The notes beneath the pieces were generated by a model. It had not been told where the DNA came from. It saw nothing but the letters and a program-made list of their open reading frames with translations, and did not search any database. A DNA stretch of 64,000 nt from CAZTPJ01 sp964614515 (lineage in GTDB: Bacteria; Planctomycetota; Phycisphaerae; Phycisphaerales; UBA1924): assembly GCA_964614515.1 (NCBI GenBank), contig CAZTPJ010000009.1, forward strand, positions 1 through 64,000. Reading direction: 5' to 3'. This document shows, in pieces, positions 34,404 through 43,757 of the stretch. Each line of letters begins with the position of its first letter. The stretch's first letter is position 1. A program made the translations under genes and the position numbers.

Positions 34404-35345
34404 TTATTCAGAAAGTACAGGCTCGATGTACTGCGTTCGGTGCGGGGCTACCCCACGCGCACTTTCATCGGCGAACACCAGGTACTTCAAGATCACGTCG
34501 AGCGCCCGGCGGGTGAACAGGAGCAAGGGCATGGCAGGATCAGTGCATATTCTCTTCGCAGGATCGCACTCGGGAAAGTCGCCTTTCGGCTCATACATGC
34601 TCACCACGGCATGTTGCTGAGCTGCCTCAATCGCGGCGCGGGAGTACATCAGCCGGGTGTGCTGTTAATAGTCATAGTCCCAGGTTTCCCGCCCACAAAC
34701 CGTGCAGGGTGGAATTATTGTCGGTGGATCTCCCGCGGATCCAATCCCGGTCGTGCTGCCGAAGAGCACGCCTTCAGACTTTCGGCTCAGCGGCGGCATC
34801 GTGGGGCAAGGGACGGCCTGCATCCATTCCTTGATTTCGCGCCCCTCACGCGTCACGGGGTGCCGCATGCACCAAGGCTGCCTCGTCGCCTCGATGATCT
34901 CGCGCCCGACCTCGGACCGCATGAGTGGAATCCACGACCTGTTGCTGGACTCGAACATGCCCTTGAACTGTGCCGCATGGGACGTCATGAACAGCGGCTT
35001 TACTTGGATTGCGCCGACGCCACAACGAGGACAACCAGGGGCGAAGTCGAACGCATCCTTGGGCATCGTCTCCCCGATGTGGTTCCGCTTGGCAAATCCG
35101 CAGTGAAGAAAGCCCAACGGCGCGGACATCGCGTCGCTGCGGTCGTAGTGGGTCGTGACATGAAGCGAACATGCAAAGCCTCGACGTTGGGTTTCCGCGA
35201 AGAAAAGCCTGATTGCATGTTCATTATCTGACATGTCGCCCATGTCGTCGAGCGCAACTCCAGGGAACGACGTCACCAAAGCTCGCAACGCTCGCGTTGG
35301 GTGCGTTTTCGTAGGGTTGAAGAATATGCGATATTCATGCCTCAT
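34404..35345 (-). pseudogene. Double-CXXCG hypothetical protein split by an in-frame TAA
   Basis: From ATG 35345 the frame reads 226 residues (opening RHEYRIFFNPTKTHPT) to TAA at 34667-34665. It then continues in the same frame through QHTRL to ATG 34649 and 81 more residues (MYSRAAIEAAQQHAVVSMYE ... PLLLFTRRALDVILKYLVF). Two zinc-ribbon-like knuckles are present, CPRCG near residue 126 and CTVCG just before the stop. The arrangement recalls the double-CXXCG proteins of myxobacteria, some of which are immunity proteins, but I cannot confirm homology. Position beside a RHS fragment favours a toxin-immunity remnant. Two separate proteins by reinitiation are possible. Confidence 0.5.
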
Positions 35346-35363
35346 AATGTGTCTACTCGCCGG

Positions 35364-35396
35364 GTGCCGTGGCCACGGCTTTGCGTGGCCACGCGA
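35364..35396 (+). repeat. REP-like palindromic repeat, left copy
   Basis: 33 bp containing the palindromes CCGTGGCCACGG and CGTGGCCACG. It matches the reverse complement of 35687-35719 at 31 of 33 positions. Confidence 0.75.
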
Positions 35397-35686
35397 GTGT
35401 GTCGGGACTTTCCGATGCACAGAGGTGGATAGTTGGCTGCCTGGCTGTGGAGCGGGCGGAAGTGGAACTCTCGTGGCTGCATGATTGACTTCGTTGTTCG
35501 ACATCGCAGCGCCGCAGTGCAATCTGACAACTTCACCCAGTCCCGAGGCAACGCGCCGCCCAGCTTCTCGTGACTCCGCTTCCGGGGTCCGACCCATCTT
35601 CGGAACATTCTCCCAGGAACCGACGGCCGTGTCAATAGGATTGGATGACTTCGCAGACTCCCCTTCGTGCGGGGGCTTGGGGCGCT

Positions 35687-35719
35687 TCGCGTGGCCACGC
35701 AAGGCCGTGGCTACGGCAC
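35687..35719 (-). repeat. REP-like palindromic repeat, right copy (inverted)
   Basis: Inverted copy of 35364-35396 with two mismatches. The pair brackets about 290 bases of non-coding DNA. Confidence 0.75.
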
Positions 35720-35836
35720 GCGCCCTGACGGCATCCGCCCCATATCGGCTTCTCGCGTTCTCGGGCGATACTGTTGCTCGGCGGGTAAGCACGGCGAACG
35801 GCCGTGGCGACTCACCGCGCCTCGGAGGTCACGTCC

Positions 35837-37174
35837 ATGACACGCTTGTGTATCGCTGCAATGTTCGCGCTGCTGTGCGGCGGCGCGTGTGGCCAGACGC
35901 CTGATGCGGCGACCAACCTCGGCGTCGCGCCGGCTGCGGCCGCCCTCGACATCCCCGCGCCATCGGGCCTCGGCGATGACGCGACGATCTGGCCCAACTC
36001 CGCGAGTTTCCGAAACTCCGACGACTGGATCTGGCAGAACCACGAACAGATTCGCGAGATGCACCCGCGAGTCCTGATCCTCAACTTCGCCAACGACGCG
36101 GACGACACGGCCATCCGCACGCACGCCGAAACTCTCGTCAAGGCCTTCGCCGAAGCCACGCGATATCACGGCTACGCCGATCCCGAAGCGACGCCGTTCA
36201 TTCAATATCAGATCCTCAAGTTCATCGACCTGCGCGATGAGGCCGCACGCGAGACGCCCGAGCGAAAGACGAGTTCGCGCATGCCCGTGAAGGCGGACCT
36301 TCGTCCCGGCGAGCCGCTGCTGGACTACGCCGCCCTCTTCACCGATGAGTTCGCCCCGCACTATGGCTTTGAGGATCCGCGCACGCCCGGGCGATTTCTC
36401 AACCTCAGCGAACTCGTCAACGCCGGATGGGTTCACGAACTGTGGTTCTATGCGATTCACGATTCCGGCGATCGCTGGCCCGGAAACGAAACCTGCGAAT
36501 ATAAGCAATATTACGATGAGAACGCCATGCCCATCGCCGGCACGCACGGCCCGGCCGGCAACGGCCACGATCGCTCCATGCTCTGGATCGGCCGGAGTTT
36601 CCGAATCGCGTTCTTCAACCCACACCGCGGGCCGGGATGCTCGATGGAAAACTTCGGGCACACGATGGAATGGATCGCCAACAGCAAGTCCAATCTGTAT
36701 TATCGAAAGTACTTCTACGAGTTCGCCGACTTTGACCTCGACGATCGCCACGGCCTGCCCATCAACTCGTTCTATCGCACATCATATTACCGCGACGCCG
36801 GCGACAACATCGACTATCCCCAGCCCGATCGCCTTGAACTGCTCTTCCGCGGCGAAACACACGTCGTTGAGCCGTTCATCACCACCGGCGGCAGCGCGCA
36901 TTTCCCCCCCGGCGCCCGCTGGCACTATGACCTGCAAAGCCCATACACCGTTCAAACCACGCTCGAAACCTGGCGCCGGCGAACATCACCCGACGAGAAG
37001 GATGAAGTCCGCGCGTTCAACCGCGAGAAGTTCCTTCGTTACAAGGATGTCGCCCCAGACTGCATGGGCCAGTGGATCGTGTACTGGTTCCAATCCATGC
37101 CCGGCCTGAACAACCGCAGCATCGATGATGACGGCCGTCCGATGAAGAACTGGTGGCCGTTCTTGTTCTATTGA
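35837..37174 (+). CDS. Secreted protein of unknown function
   Basis: 445 residues with a signal peptide (LCIAAMFALLCGGACGQ). ATG 35837 is preceded by GGAGGT seven bases away. The mature part is rich in aromatic, His and Asp residues with motifs such as WVHELWFYAIHDSGDRWPGN, MENFGHTMEWIANSKSN and GQWIVYWFQSMPG. The HE and GH patterns could bind a metal, but I do not recognise a catalytic family. It is a single-gene unit beside the degenerate RHS island. Confidence 0.7.
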   Translation: MTRLCIAAMFALLCGGACGQTPDAATNLGVAPAAAALDIPAPSGLGDDATIWPNSASFRNSDDWIWQNHEQIREMHPRVLILNFANDADDTAIRTHAETLVKAFAEATRYHGYADPEATPFIQYQILKFIDLRDEAARETPERKTSSRMPVKADLRPGEPLLDYAALFTDEFAPHYGFEDPRTPGRFLNLSELVNAGWVHELWFYAIHDSGDRWPGNETCEYKQYYDENAMPIAGTHGPAGNGHDRSMLWIGRSFRIAFFNPHRGPGCSMENFGHTMEWIANSKSNLYYRKYFYEFADFDLDDRHGLPINSFYRTSYYRDAGDNIDYPQPDRLELLFRGETHVVEPFITTGGSAHFPPGARWHYDLQSPYTVQTTLETWRRRTSPDEKDEVRAFNREKFLRYKDVAPDCMGQWIVYWFQSMPGLNNRSIDDDGRPMKNWWPFLFY

Positions 37175-37226
37175 TGAGCGTGCCCAACGATCGCGCGGTG
37201 GCATGAGAGTCTCGCCTGTGCGGTGG

Positions 37227-38981
37227 TCAAGTGCCATCGCCTGATCGCGCGCGGGTCAGATTCGGGAACAGAATCCAATCCCCGGGAGGAAGCGTGCCGG
37301 CTCTATGCGGTGGCTCCCATTTCATCGCGGCCGTGCCGTCATCCGTCGGATCGACGGGAACGCCGCCATCATCCTGTCGATCACTTCCGACGGAGTAGAG
37401 AACGGGTGTGCCATGTTCATCGAGGCGATACTTGATCGGCGTGCGGTCGTACCGGTCACGTGGAAGTACGGCGAGAAACTCGGGCACGAGTGCATCGAGC
37501 GAGTCGGGAAACTGCCCGTGCGCTCGACGATGCTGTTCGAGCGCAATGAGCGTGAGAGTCGCGTCGCGGTGCTGCTCGAATCGCTCGAAACTGAACGCTG
37601 CGCTGCCAAACCCTGATGCGAAAATGTATGGAAAGCCCAGCGGTGGCTTGAGAGCGACGGCGGTGAATCGCGCGTCGTAAAGCGCATCTCCCGGCAGCGC
37701 GGTCCACATCCACATCGGCGCCTCCGCCTCGCGCTGCGCATCGGCGATGATGGCGTCACATTCGTCGATGAACTCGCGGCGAGTGGCGGAGCCTGGCAGC
37801 AACAGCGGTCCGAGGAAGCGCATCGACGGGAGCGGCGGTGACTGCCGGTTGCAGCTCTCCAGGAACTTCCACCCCGCCGCGCACATGCGTCCATTGCCAC
37901 GGCCGTCGTCCGTGTAGACCCGCTGACACATGTCCATCATCACTCGATGCTCGCTCGCGAAACTCAATTGCGGCGTCGAATCGCGCACCAGCGATGCCAG
38001 TCCTGCCAGATCAGCATCCGTCAGTAGGTCAGGATGTTCGACGATCAGGCGTCCAAGCGTGTCCGTCGCCAGCGCTCGAATAGCGATGCCGACGACTTGC
38101 GCGATCAACGCGTCGTTCTCTTCGGCGTGAGTCGCCATCTGAAACATGCTGCGTATGTTCTCGACACACCGGGTTCCGTCGCGCCCCTCCGCAGCGTGCA
38201 ATGAATCGACTCGCAATACGCGGGCGAACTCGCGATACCGCCCGAGCGAGTCGATGACGAGGTCCAGCATGTATGGATTCGACGCGTCGGGTGATGATGG
38301 GCTGGGATTGATCACGCCGGGCTGAAACTGTGACTCAAGGGACATCCGGAAGCCGGCGTATGGTCTGGCTGTTGCCTGGCGAGTCAGGTCAATCGCATGT
38401 TGATTGCGTTCAATGTATGCACGGGCCTCAGACCAATGCGCATCGCCGGGTTCCACCTCCTGCCACACCGACCCGAGTGTTCCGACGCTGGTGAGATCCA
38501 TCGGCTCAAGCGCCCGGTGCGCCTCGCGATAGAGCGTTGCGCCACAATCCTCGGGCGGCAGGGCATCCACGCGGGCGTTGTGCTCTGCCGAGAAGTTTCG
38601 GCTCAGCACCGGGTGCGACGAATGATACTGCCAGAACAGCACCGCATACGTCACGAGCATCACACCAAGGCTCGTCAGGCCGAAGCGGCCCGACGCCACG
38701 CGCAATCGCCAGGCCCATCGGCGCGCCGGCGTTGCATCCCGAAGCACGGCCTGCCGCAATGCCCGGGCCGTTTGGCGCGGACGCCCGAGTGCGGCCAGCA
38801 CTTCCGCTTCTGTCGCGCCTTCATCGAGTCGACGCGTGACATCCGAGTACAGTTGTAGTGCGATATCCGCGCGTTCCTGATTGCGCAGGCGCGTGTGAAA
38901 CACGATGCGGCGCACTCGCCGCGCCACGCGAGGCGGCAACTCGGCATCCCGAACGATCCTGCGAGCGAGGTTGCCTTTCAT
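37227..38981 (-). CDS. Membrane protein of unknown function
   Basis: 584 residues. The N-terminal 90 residues are helical and charged (RRLDEGATEAEVLAALGRPR), resembling the cytoplasmic part of DUF1700-like sensors. One membrane helix follows at about 99-119 (GLTSLGVMLVTYAVLFW). The long C-terminal domain is alpha-helical and ends with a pseudopilin-like segment, DEHGTPVLYSVGSDRQDDGG, reminiscent of the C-terminal region of GspG-type proteins. No enzymatic motif is clear. Good codon pattern throughout. Confidence 0.7.
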   Translation of the reverse strand: MKGNLARRIVRDAELPPRVARRVRRIVFHTRLRNQERADIALQLYSDVTRRLDEGATEAEVLAALGRPRQTARALRQAVLRDATPARRWAWRLRVASGRFGLTSLGVMLVTYAVLFWQYHSSHPVLSRNFSAEHNARVDALPPEDCGATLYREAHRALEPMDLTSVGTLGSVWQEVEPGDAHWSEARAYIERNQHAIDLTRQATARPYAGFRMSLESQFQPGVINPSPSSPDASNPYMLDLVIDSLGRYREFARVLRVDSLHAAEGRDGTRCVENIRSMFQMATHAEENDALIAQVVGIAIRALATDTLGRLIVEHPDLLTDADLAGLASLVRDSTPQLSFASEHRVMMDMCQRVYTDDGRGNGRMCAAGWKFLESCNRQSPPLPSMRFLGPLLLPGSATRREFIDECDAIIADAQREAEAPMWMWTALPGDALYDARFTAVALKPPLGFPYIFASGFGSAAFSFERFEQHRDATLTLIALEQHRRAHGQFPDSLDALVPEFLAVLPRDRYDRTPIKYRLDEHGTPVLYSVGSDRQDDGGVPVDPTDDGTAAMKWEPPHRAGTLPPGDWILFPNLTRARSGDGT

Positions 38982-39094
38982 ATCAGATCATATATCGACT
39001 CGCCTAACCTCCGCGCGAAATCTCCCGCGCGGCGGTCGTTCCCTTCGTTGGCCGTGGCTCAAAGCCCGCCAAGGCATCCGTGACAGCTTGCGCC

Positions 39095-41500
39095 TCACAC
39101 CCTCACCCGCCGCAGCCACAGGCTGCTCATCACCACGCTTACGCTGCTCGCCGCCATCGCGCCGCTGGCGATGATCGGCGAAAGCAGCCAGCCCGTCAGC
39201 GGATACAGCACCCCGGCCGCGATGGGAATGCTCACGACGTTGTATGCAAACGCCCAGAACAGATTGCGCCGGATCGTTCGCATGGTCGCGCGCGACAGGC
39301 CGATGGCCTGCGCCACCGCGCGAAGGTCGCTTCGCATCAGCGTGATGTCCGCCGATTCCATCGCCACATCCGTGCCGGTGCCCACGGTCAGGCCCACATC
39401 CGCCTGCGCCAGCGCCGGCGCATCGTTAATTCCATCGCCCACCATCCCCACCACATGCCCCTCGCGCTGCAGCGCGGCGATGTGCTCCGCCTTGTCGCGC
39501 GGCAGAACTTCGGCGAAAATCTGATCCACGCCGACTTGTGCGGCGACGTTCGCGGCCGTGCGATGATTGTCGCCCGTCATCATCACCACGCGCAGGCCCA
39601 TCTCGTGCATCCGCGCGATCGCCTCGCGCGATTCCTCGCGCACCGTGTCCGCCACCGCGATGATCCCCGCCTCACGCCCGTCAATCGCGATGAACATCGG
39701 CGTACGGCCGTTCTCGGCCAGCGACTCCGCGCGAACGCCAAGCGTCAGGGACACGCCACGTTGTTCCATCAATCCCGCGTTGCCGATCACCACCGCATGG
39801 CCATCGACCCTCGCTTCCACGCCGTGCCCGACCAGCGCCGTGAACCGCTCAGGTTCCGACAACGCGATCTCGCGAGACTGTGCCTCGCGCACGATTGCCG
39901 CCGCAAGCGGGTGTTCGCTGTGCCGCTCCGCCGATGCCGCCAGCCGCAGCAGATCACGCGCATCCATCACCGCGTCATCGGGCGTGATGATGTCGGTGAC
40001 GCTCGGCCGGCCGTGCGTGATGGTCCCGGTCTTGTCGAGTACGATGGCGGTGAGTGTGTGGGCGATCTCCAGCGATTCGCCGCCGCGAGTCAGGATGCCG
40101 CGTTCCGCGCCCAGGCCGGTGCCGACCATGATGGCCGTGGGCGTCGCGAGTCCCAGCGCACACGGGCACGCGATGATGAGCACCGAAACGCTCGTCACCA
40201 GCGCCATGCTCAGTCGCGACTCCGCGGGCGACGCGAACCACCACACAGCGAACGTGAGCATCGCGATGACGATGACGATGGGAACAAAGATGCCGCTGAT
40301 TCTGTCCACGAGCCTGGCGATCGGCGCTTTGCTGCCCTGCGCTTCCTGAACGAGGCGCACGATCTGTTGCAGCGCTGTATCTTCGCCCACCTTGGTCGCG
40401 ACCAGGCGCAGCGCCCCCGTGGTGTTCATCGTCGCGCCAAACACCGCATCGCCGGGATGCTTGTCCACGGGAATGCTCTCACCCGTCAGCATCGACTCAT
40501 CCACCGCGGATTCGCCGCGTTCGATCGTCGCGTCCACGGGAATCTTCTCCCCCGGGCGTACGAGCACGACCTCGCCGACGCGCACTTCGTCGATGGCGAC
40601 ATCGACCTCATGGCCCTCGCGCACGACGCGCGCCGTCTTCGGCTGCATGCCGATCAATCGCCGAATCGCCGCCGTCGTTCGACCCGTCGCACGAGACTCC
40701 AGAACCTTGCCGAGCAGGATGAGCACGATGATGACGGCCGCGGCCTCGTAGTACACGGGCACGCCGCCGTGCATCCCCCCCCCTGCATGCCCGCCGGTGA
40801 CGCCCGTGAAGAACGAAGGCCAGATCGTCGCCGCGAGCGAATACGCATACGCCGCGCCCGTGCCCAGCGCCACGAGCGTGTCCATGTTCGCGCTGCCATG
40901 CCGCAAACCCATCCACGCCGAGCGAAAAAACCGCGACCCGCACCAGAACATCACCGGCGTCGTGAGCGCCAGTTGCACCCAGTTGGTCCACGGCCCATCA
41001 ATCGCCGCGATCCGTCCGTGCGACATCGCAATCACCAAGACGGGCAGCGACAGCGCCGCGCCAACGATGGTCCGTGTCAGCAAATCCCGCGCCTCGCGCT
41101 CGCTCACCATGATGTGCGCTGTGTGGTCATCCCCCCCCGCGTGCGAGGATGCACGTTCGCGCATCATCGCCGCGTGATCGTGCCCCGCGTGCCCGTGGGC
41201 CTCTTGGTGTGGCGCGGGCGATGCCGGAACGCGCGCGGTGTATCCGATGTCCTTCACCGCCTGCGCCAGGTCGGCCGGGGCGGTGGCCGTGGGGTCATAT
41301 TTCACCGTTGCGACCTTCGTCGCGAAGTTGACGTTCGCGCTCGACACGCCTGGTTGCTTGGTCAGGCGTCGTTCGATCCGCGCAGCGCATGAAGCGCACG
41401 ACATCCCCTCGATCGGCAGGTCGCACCTCGCTTCACGCATGGCGGCCGCTTCGTGGGGTGTTTCGTGCGGTGTCGTTGTGTGCCTATCGTGGTTCATCAT
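39095..41500 (-). CDS. copA: Copper-exporting P1B-type ATPase CopA
   Basis: About 801 residues from ATG 41500 (a GTG five codons upstream is possible). Order: one HMA domain with GMSCASCAARIE, a His/Met-rich linker (HGHAGHDHAAMM), transmembrane helices with CPC in IACPCALGLATPTAI, actuator TGES, phosphorylation site DKTGTITHG, HP locus SEHPLAAAI and hinge GDGINDAPAL. It exports Cu(I) from the cytoplasm. csoR lies just upstream in the same direction, 27 bases away, under a CsoR operator, so copper should induce it. Confidence 0.95.
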   Translation of the reverse strand: MMNHDRHTTTPHETPHEAAAMREARCDLPIEGMSCASCAARIERRLTKQPGVSSANVNFATKVATVKYDPTATAPADLAQAVKDIGYTARVPASPAPHQEAHGHAGHDHAAMMRERASSHAGGDDHTAHIMVSEREARDLLTRTIVGAALSLPVLVIAMSHGRIAAIDGPWTNWVQLALTTPVMFWCGSRFFRSAWMGLRHGSANMDTLVALGTGAAYAYSLAATIWPSFFTGVTGGHAGGGMHGGVPVYYEAAAVIIVLILLGKVLESRATGRTTAAIRRLIGMQPKTARVVREGHEVDVAIDEVRVGEVVLVRPGEKIPVDATIERGESAVDESMLTGESIPVDKHPGDAVFGATMNTTGALRLVATKVGEDTALQQIVRLVQEAQGSKAPIARLVDRISGIFVPIVIVIAMLTFAVWWFASPAESRLSMALVTSVSVLIIACPCALGLATPTAIMVGTGLGAERGILTRGGESLEIAHTLTAIVLDKTGTITHGRPSVTDIITPDDAVMDARDLLRLAASAERHSEHPLAAAIVREAQSREIALSEPERFTALVGHGVEARVDGHAVVIGNAGLMEQRGVSLTLGVRAESLAENGRTPMFIAIDGREAGIIAVADTVREESREAIARMHEMGLRVVMMTGDNHRTAANVAAQVGVDQIFAEVLPRDKAEHIAALQREGHVVGMVGDGINDAPALAQADVGLTVGTGTDVAMESADITLMRSDLRAVAQAIGLSRATMRTIRRNLFWAFAYNVVSIPIAAGVLYPLTGWLLSPIIASGAMAASSVSVVMSSLWLRRVRV

Positions 41501-41527
41501 GTTCGATTCTCGCACGGCGAGGGGTGG

Positions 41528-41920
41528 CTACCGCGCCACCTTCGCCGCCAGACTGAGCAGTTCATCGATCATCGCGTCGCGCGCGGCATCGCCTTTGTGC
41601 ATCGCCGCCGTCGCACAGTGCGTCAGGTGATTTCGCATCAGATTCCTCGCCACGGTGTGCAGCGATTCGCGTACGGCCGAGACCTGTGTGATGATGTCGG
41701 CGCAGTACCGCTCATCCTCGATCATCGCGGCGATGCCGCGCACCTGGCCCTCGATGCGGCGCAGATGCGTGAGGTTGGCCCGCTTGAGCGAAGCATCTAC
41801 GCCCGCAGCGCGACGTGGCCGCGCCGAGCGCGAACCGCCGGGACGGGTAGTCATCCGCGCCGTCGCGCACGCGCACGGCTCGATCATCGCTCGATTGTGT
41901 CTGGTTCGTGCCTTGGCCAT
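41528..41920 (-). CDS. csoR: Copper-sensing repressor, CsoR family
   Basis: 130 residues from ATG 41920, which has GGAG six bases upstream. The DUF156 all-helical core is clear (LRRIEGQVRGIAAMIEDERY). Metal ligands fit Cu(I)-binding CsoR: Cys73 (YCADI), His98 and Cys102 (H-LTH-C). The N-terminal 40 residues are an extra basic extension with CAC, longer than standard CsoR. It represses its own gene and copA until Cu(I) binds. Confidence 0.92.
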   Translation of the reverse strand: MAKARTRHNRAMIEPCACATARMTTRPGGSRSARPRRAAGVDASLKRANLTHLRRIEGQVRGIAAMIEDERYCADIITQVSAVRESLHTVARNLMRNHLTHCATAAMHKGDAARDAMIDELLSLAAKVAR

Positions 41921-41967
41921 GGTCAACTCCGAACGGCTGCATCTCCGGGTCGCTTTCACCGCGGGGG

Positions 41968-41973
41968 ATTATA
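41968..41973 (-). promoter_or_regulatory. -10 box of the csoR-copA operon
   Basis: A perfect TATAAT on the minus strand, about 50 bases before csoR, overlapped by the CsoR operator. The corresponding -35 (TGGTCC) is poor. Confidence 0.6.
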
Positions 41974-41987
41974 CCCCCATGGGGTAT
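41971..41987. promoter_or_regulatory. CsoR operator
   Basis: ATACCCCCATGGGGTAT is an almost perfect palindrome of the TACCCC/GGGGTA type recognised by CsoR proteins. It overlaps the -10 box, so bound repressor would block RNA polymerase. Confidence 0.85.
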
Positions 41988-42093
41988 GTAGGACCAGGGC
42001 GTGCAGGGTTCGCCACGCGCGACGCGAACACCCTCGCCGCGCTACCATCGCCCCGAGTACGCAGGCTCATATCCTCCTTGACGGAACGCGACG

Positions 42094-42912
42094 ATGAACC
42101 CCAACAAGGCACTCTGGGAAAAGGGTGACTTCACCCGGATCGCGGCCTTCATGCGCGAGTCCGGCGATCGCCTCGTCGATTCACTCAAACTCAATCGGCC
42201 GGAGAATCTGCGCATCCTTGATCTCGGCTGCGGCGATGGCACCACCGCGCTGCCGCTGGCCCGCATGGGCGCCAGCGTCCTTGGCGTTGACATCGCGACG
42301 AACCTCGTGGACGCGGGGAATCGGCGCGCGGCCGCGGAAGGCCTGACGCACATCACGTTTAAAGAGGGCGACGCGTGCGATCTTCAAGGCATCGACGATG
42401 GCGCGTTTGACCTGACGATCTCGATCTTCGGCGCGATGTTCGCGCCGAGGCCCGCGGATGTGGCCCGCGCGATGGTCCGCGTCACCAGGCCCGGCGGGCG
42501 CATCGTCATGGGCAACTGGATTCCCAATGATCCCACATCGTTCGTCTCGCAACTGCTCAGGATCAGTTCCTCGTTCACGCCCCCCCCTCCCGAGGGCTTC
42601 ATCAGTCCGATGCTCTGGGGCGTTGAGTCACACATCCTCGATCGCTTCGGACAGGCCGGCATCTCGCCGGAGCGCATCACGATGACGCGAGACACGTTCT
42701 CTTTCATCACGTCCCAGCCGCCGTCGCACCTCATCGACACCTTTGAGCGGTTCTACGGCCCCACGATGAACGCCGTCGAAGCGGCGCGGAAGCACGGCCA
42801 GGAGGCGGAACTGCATCGCCACCTGATCGAACTCGCCACCGCGCAGAACAGCGCCCCCGACGGCACGACATCCATCCCCGCCACGTTCATGCGGATCGAT
42901 GTCGCGCGCTGA
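42094..42912 (+). CDS. Class I SAM-dependent methyltransferase
   Basis: 272 residues. Motif I ILDLGCGDGTTALPLARMGA at about residues 41-60, acidic end of strand 2 GVDIATNLVD, a motif II-like FDLTISIFGAMFAPRP and post-motif VRVTRPGGRIVMGNW are all present. These define a UbiE/Methyltransf_11 type enzyme. The substrate cannot be told from sequence. It diverges from csoR and shares its upstream region, but no metal-related feature is seen. Confidence 0.85.
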   Translation: MNPNKALWEKGDFTRIAAFMRESGDRLVDSLKLNRPENLRILDLGCGDGTTALPLARMGASVLGVDIATNLVDAGNRRAAAEGLTHITFKEGDACDLQGIDDGAFDLTISIFGAMFAPRPADVARAMVRVTRPGGRIVMGNWIPNDPTSFVSQLLRISSSFTPPPPEGFISPMLWGVESHILDRFGQAGISPERITMTRDTFSFITSQPPSHLIDTFERFYGPTMNAVEAARKHGQEAELHRHLIELATAQNSAPDGTTSIPATFMRIDVAR

Positions 42913-42983
42913 GACTCCACATTCGCGGCGTGTGGCCCCCGGCACTCGACGCGCCAGTGCGCCCCACATCCCTATCATCATTC

Positions 42984-43745
42984 ATGCCAACACTCGGCGT
43001 CAACATCGATCATGTCGCCACGCTTCGCCAGGCGCGATATCGCGACGGCGAGGTCTATGGCGAGCCGGACCCCGTGCGCGCTGCGGCCGAGGCCGAACTC
43101 GGCGGGGCGCACTGCATCACCGTTCACCTGCGCGAAGATCGCCGTCACATCGTCGATCGCGATCTCGAACTGCTGCATCAGACCGTTCGCGTCAAACTCA
43201 ATCTGGAGATGGCCGCGACGGACGAAATGGTGCGCATCGCCATCGCCGCCCGCCCGCACATGGTGACGCTCGTGCCCGAGGGGCGGATGGAAGTGACGAC
43301 CGAGGGCGGCCTCGACGTGGCGGGGGGGGGGAAGCGCCTGCGCGACATCGTCTCGCGCCTGCGCGACGCGAAGATCCTCGCCTCCGCGTTCATTGATGCG
43401 GAACTCCCGCAGGTCGAGGCCGCGAAGGATGCCGGGTTCGAGTACTGCGAGATTCACACCGGTCCCTACGCGGGCGCGTGGTCGCGGGCGGGCGGTGACA
43501 TCGCCTCGACCGAACTGCTCGCGGAACTGGAGCGCGTGGCCATGGCCGGGGCGCAGGTCAGCGGCCTGGGCATGCGCTTCAACGCCGGGCACGCGCTGAA
43601 CTATCACAACGTCCAGCGCATCGCCGCGCTTCCGGGCATGTGCGAACTGCACATCGGCCACGCGATTGTCTGCCGTGCGGTCTTTGTCGGCCTGCGACGG
43701 GCCGTGGCGGAGATGGTCGCCGCGATCACTTCGGGCGGACCGTGA
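42984..43745 (+). CDS. pdxJ: Pyridoxine 5'-phosphate synthase PdxJ
   Basis: 253 residues from ATG 42984. It has the PdxJ landmarks GVNIDHVATLRQARY at the N-terminus, HCITVHLREDRRHI, NLEMAATDEM, VTLVPEGRMEVTTEGGLDV, EIHTGPYA, GHALNYHNV and ELHIGHAIV. It condenses 1-deoxyxylulose 5-phosphate with 3-amino-2-oxopropyl phosphate to make pyridoxine 5'-phosphate in the DXP-dependent vitamin B6 route. A run of ten G (43322-43331) encodes the three Gly after DVA and is a potential slippage site. Confidence 0.95.
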   Translation: MPTLGVNIDHVATLRQARYRDGEVYGEPDPVRAAAEAELGGAHCITVHLREDRRHIVDRDLELLHQTVRVKLNLEMAATDEMVRIAIAARPHMVTLVPEGRMEVTTEGGLDVAGGGKRLRDIVSRLRDAKILASAFIDAELPQVEAAKDAGFEYCEIHTGPYAGAWSRAGGDIASTELLAELERVAMAGAQVSGLGMRFNAGHALNYHNVQRIAALPGMCELHIGHAIVCRAVFVGLRRAVAEMVAAITSGGP

Positions 43746-43757
43746 ACGCGCCGCGCC

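Larger units (their letters stand above)
35346..35836. other. Intergenic region with inverted repeat pair
   Basis: No convincing gene in about 490 bases; frames crossing it have unnatural composition. It contains the two inverted 33-bp repeats at 35364 and 35687. Just before 35837 it provides the Shine-Dalgarno GGAGGT (35824-35829) of the next gene. Confidence 0.6.

Noticed and set aside
34401..35231. 276-codon plus-strand frame
   Set aside because: The minus reading over the same bases has CXXCG knuckles and better codon pattern; the plus product lacks any domain-like segment.
39080..41392. 770-codon plus-strand open frame
   Set aside because: Antisense to copA, whose motifs are unambiguous; the plus product is Arg/His-rich noise.
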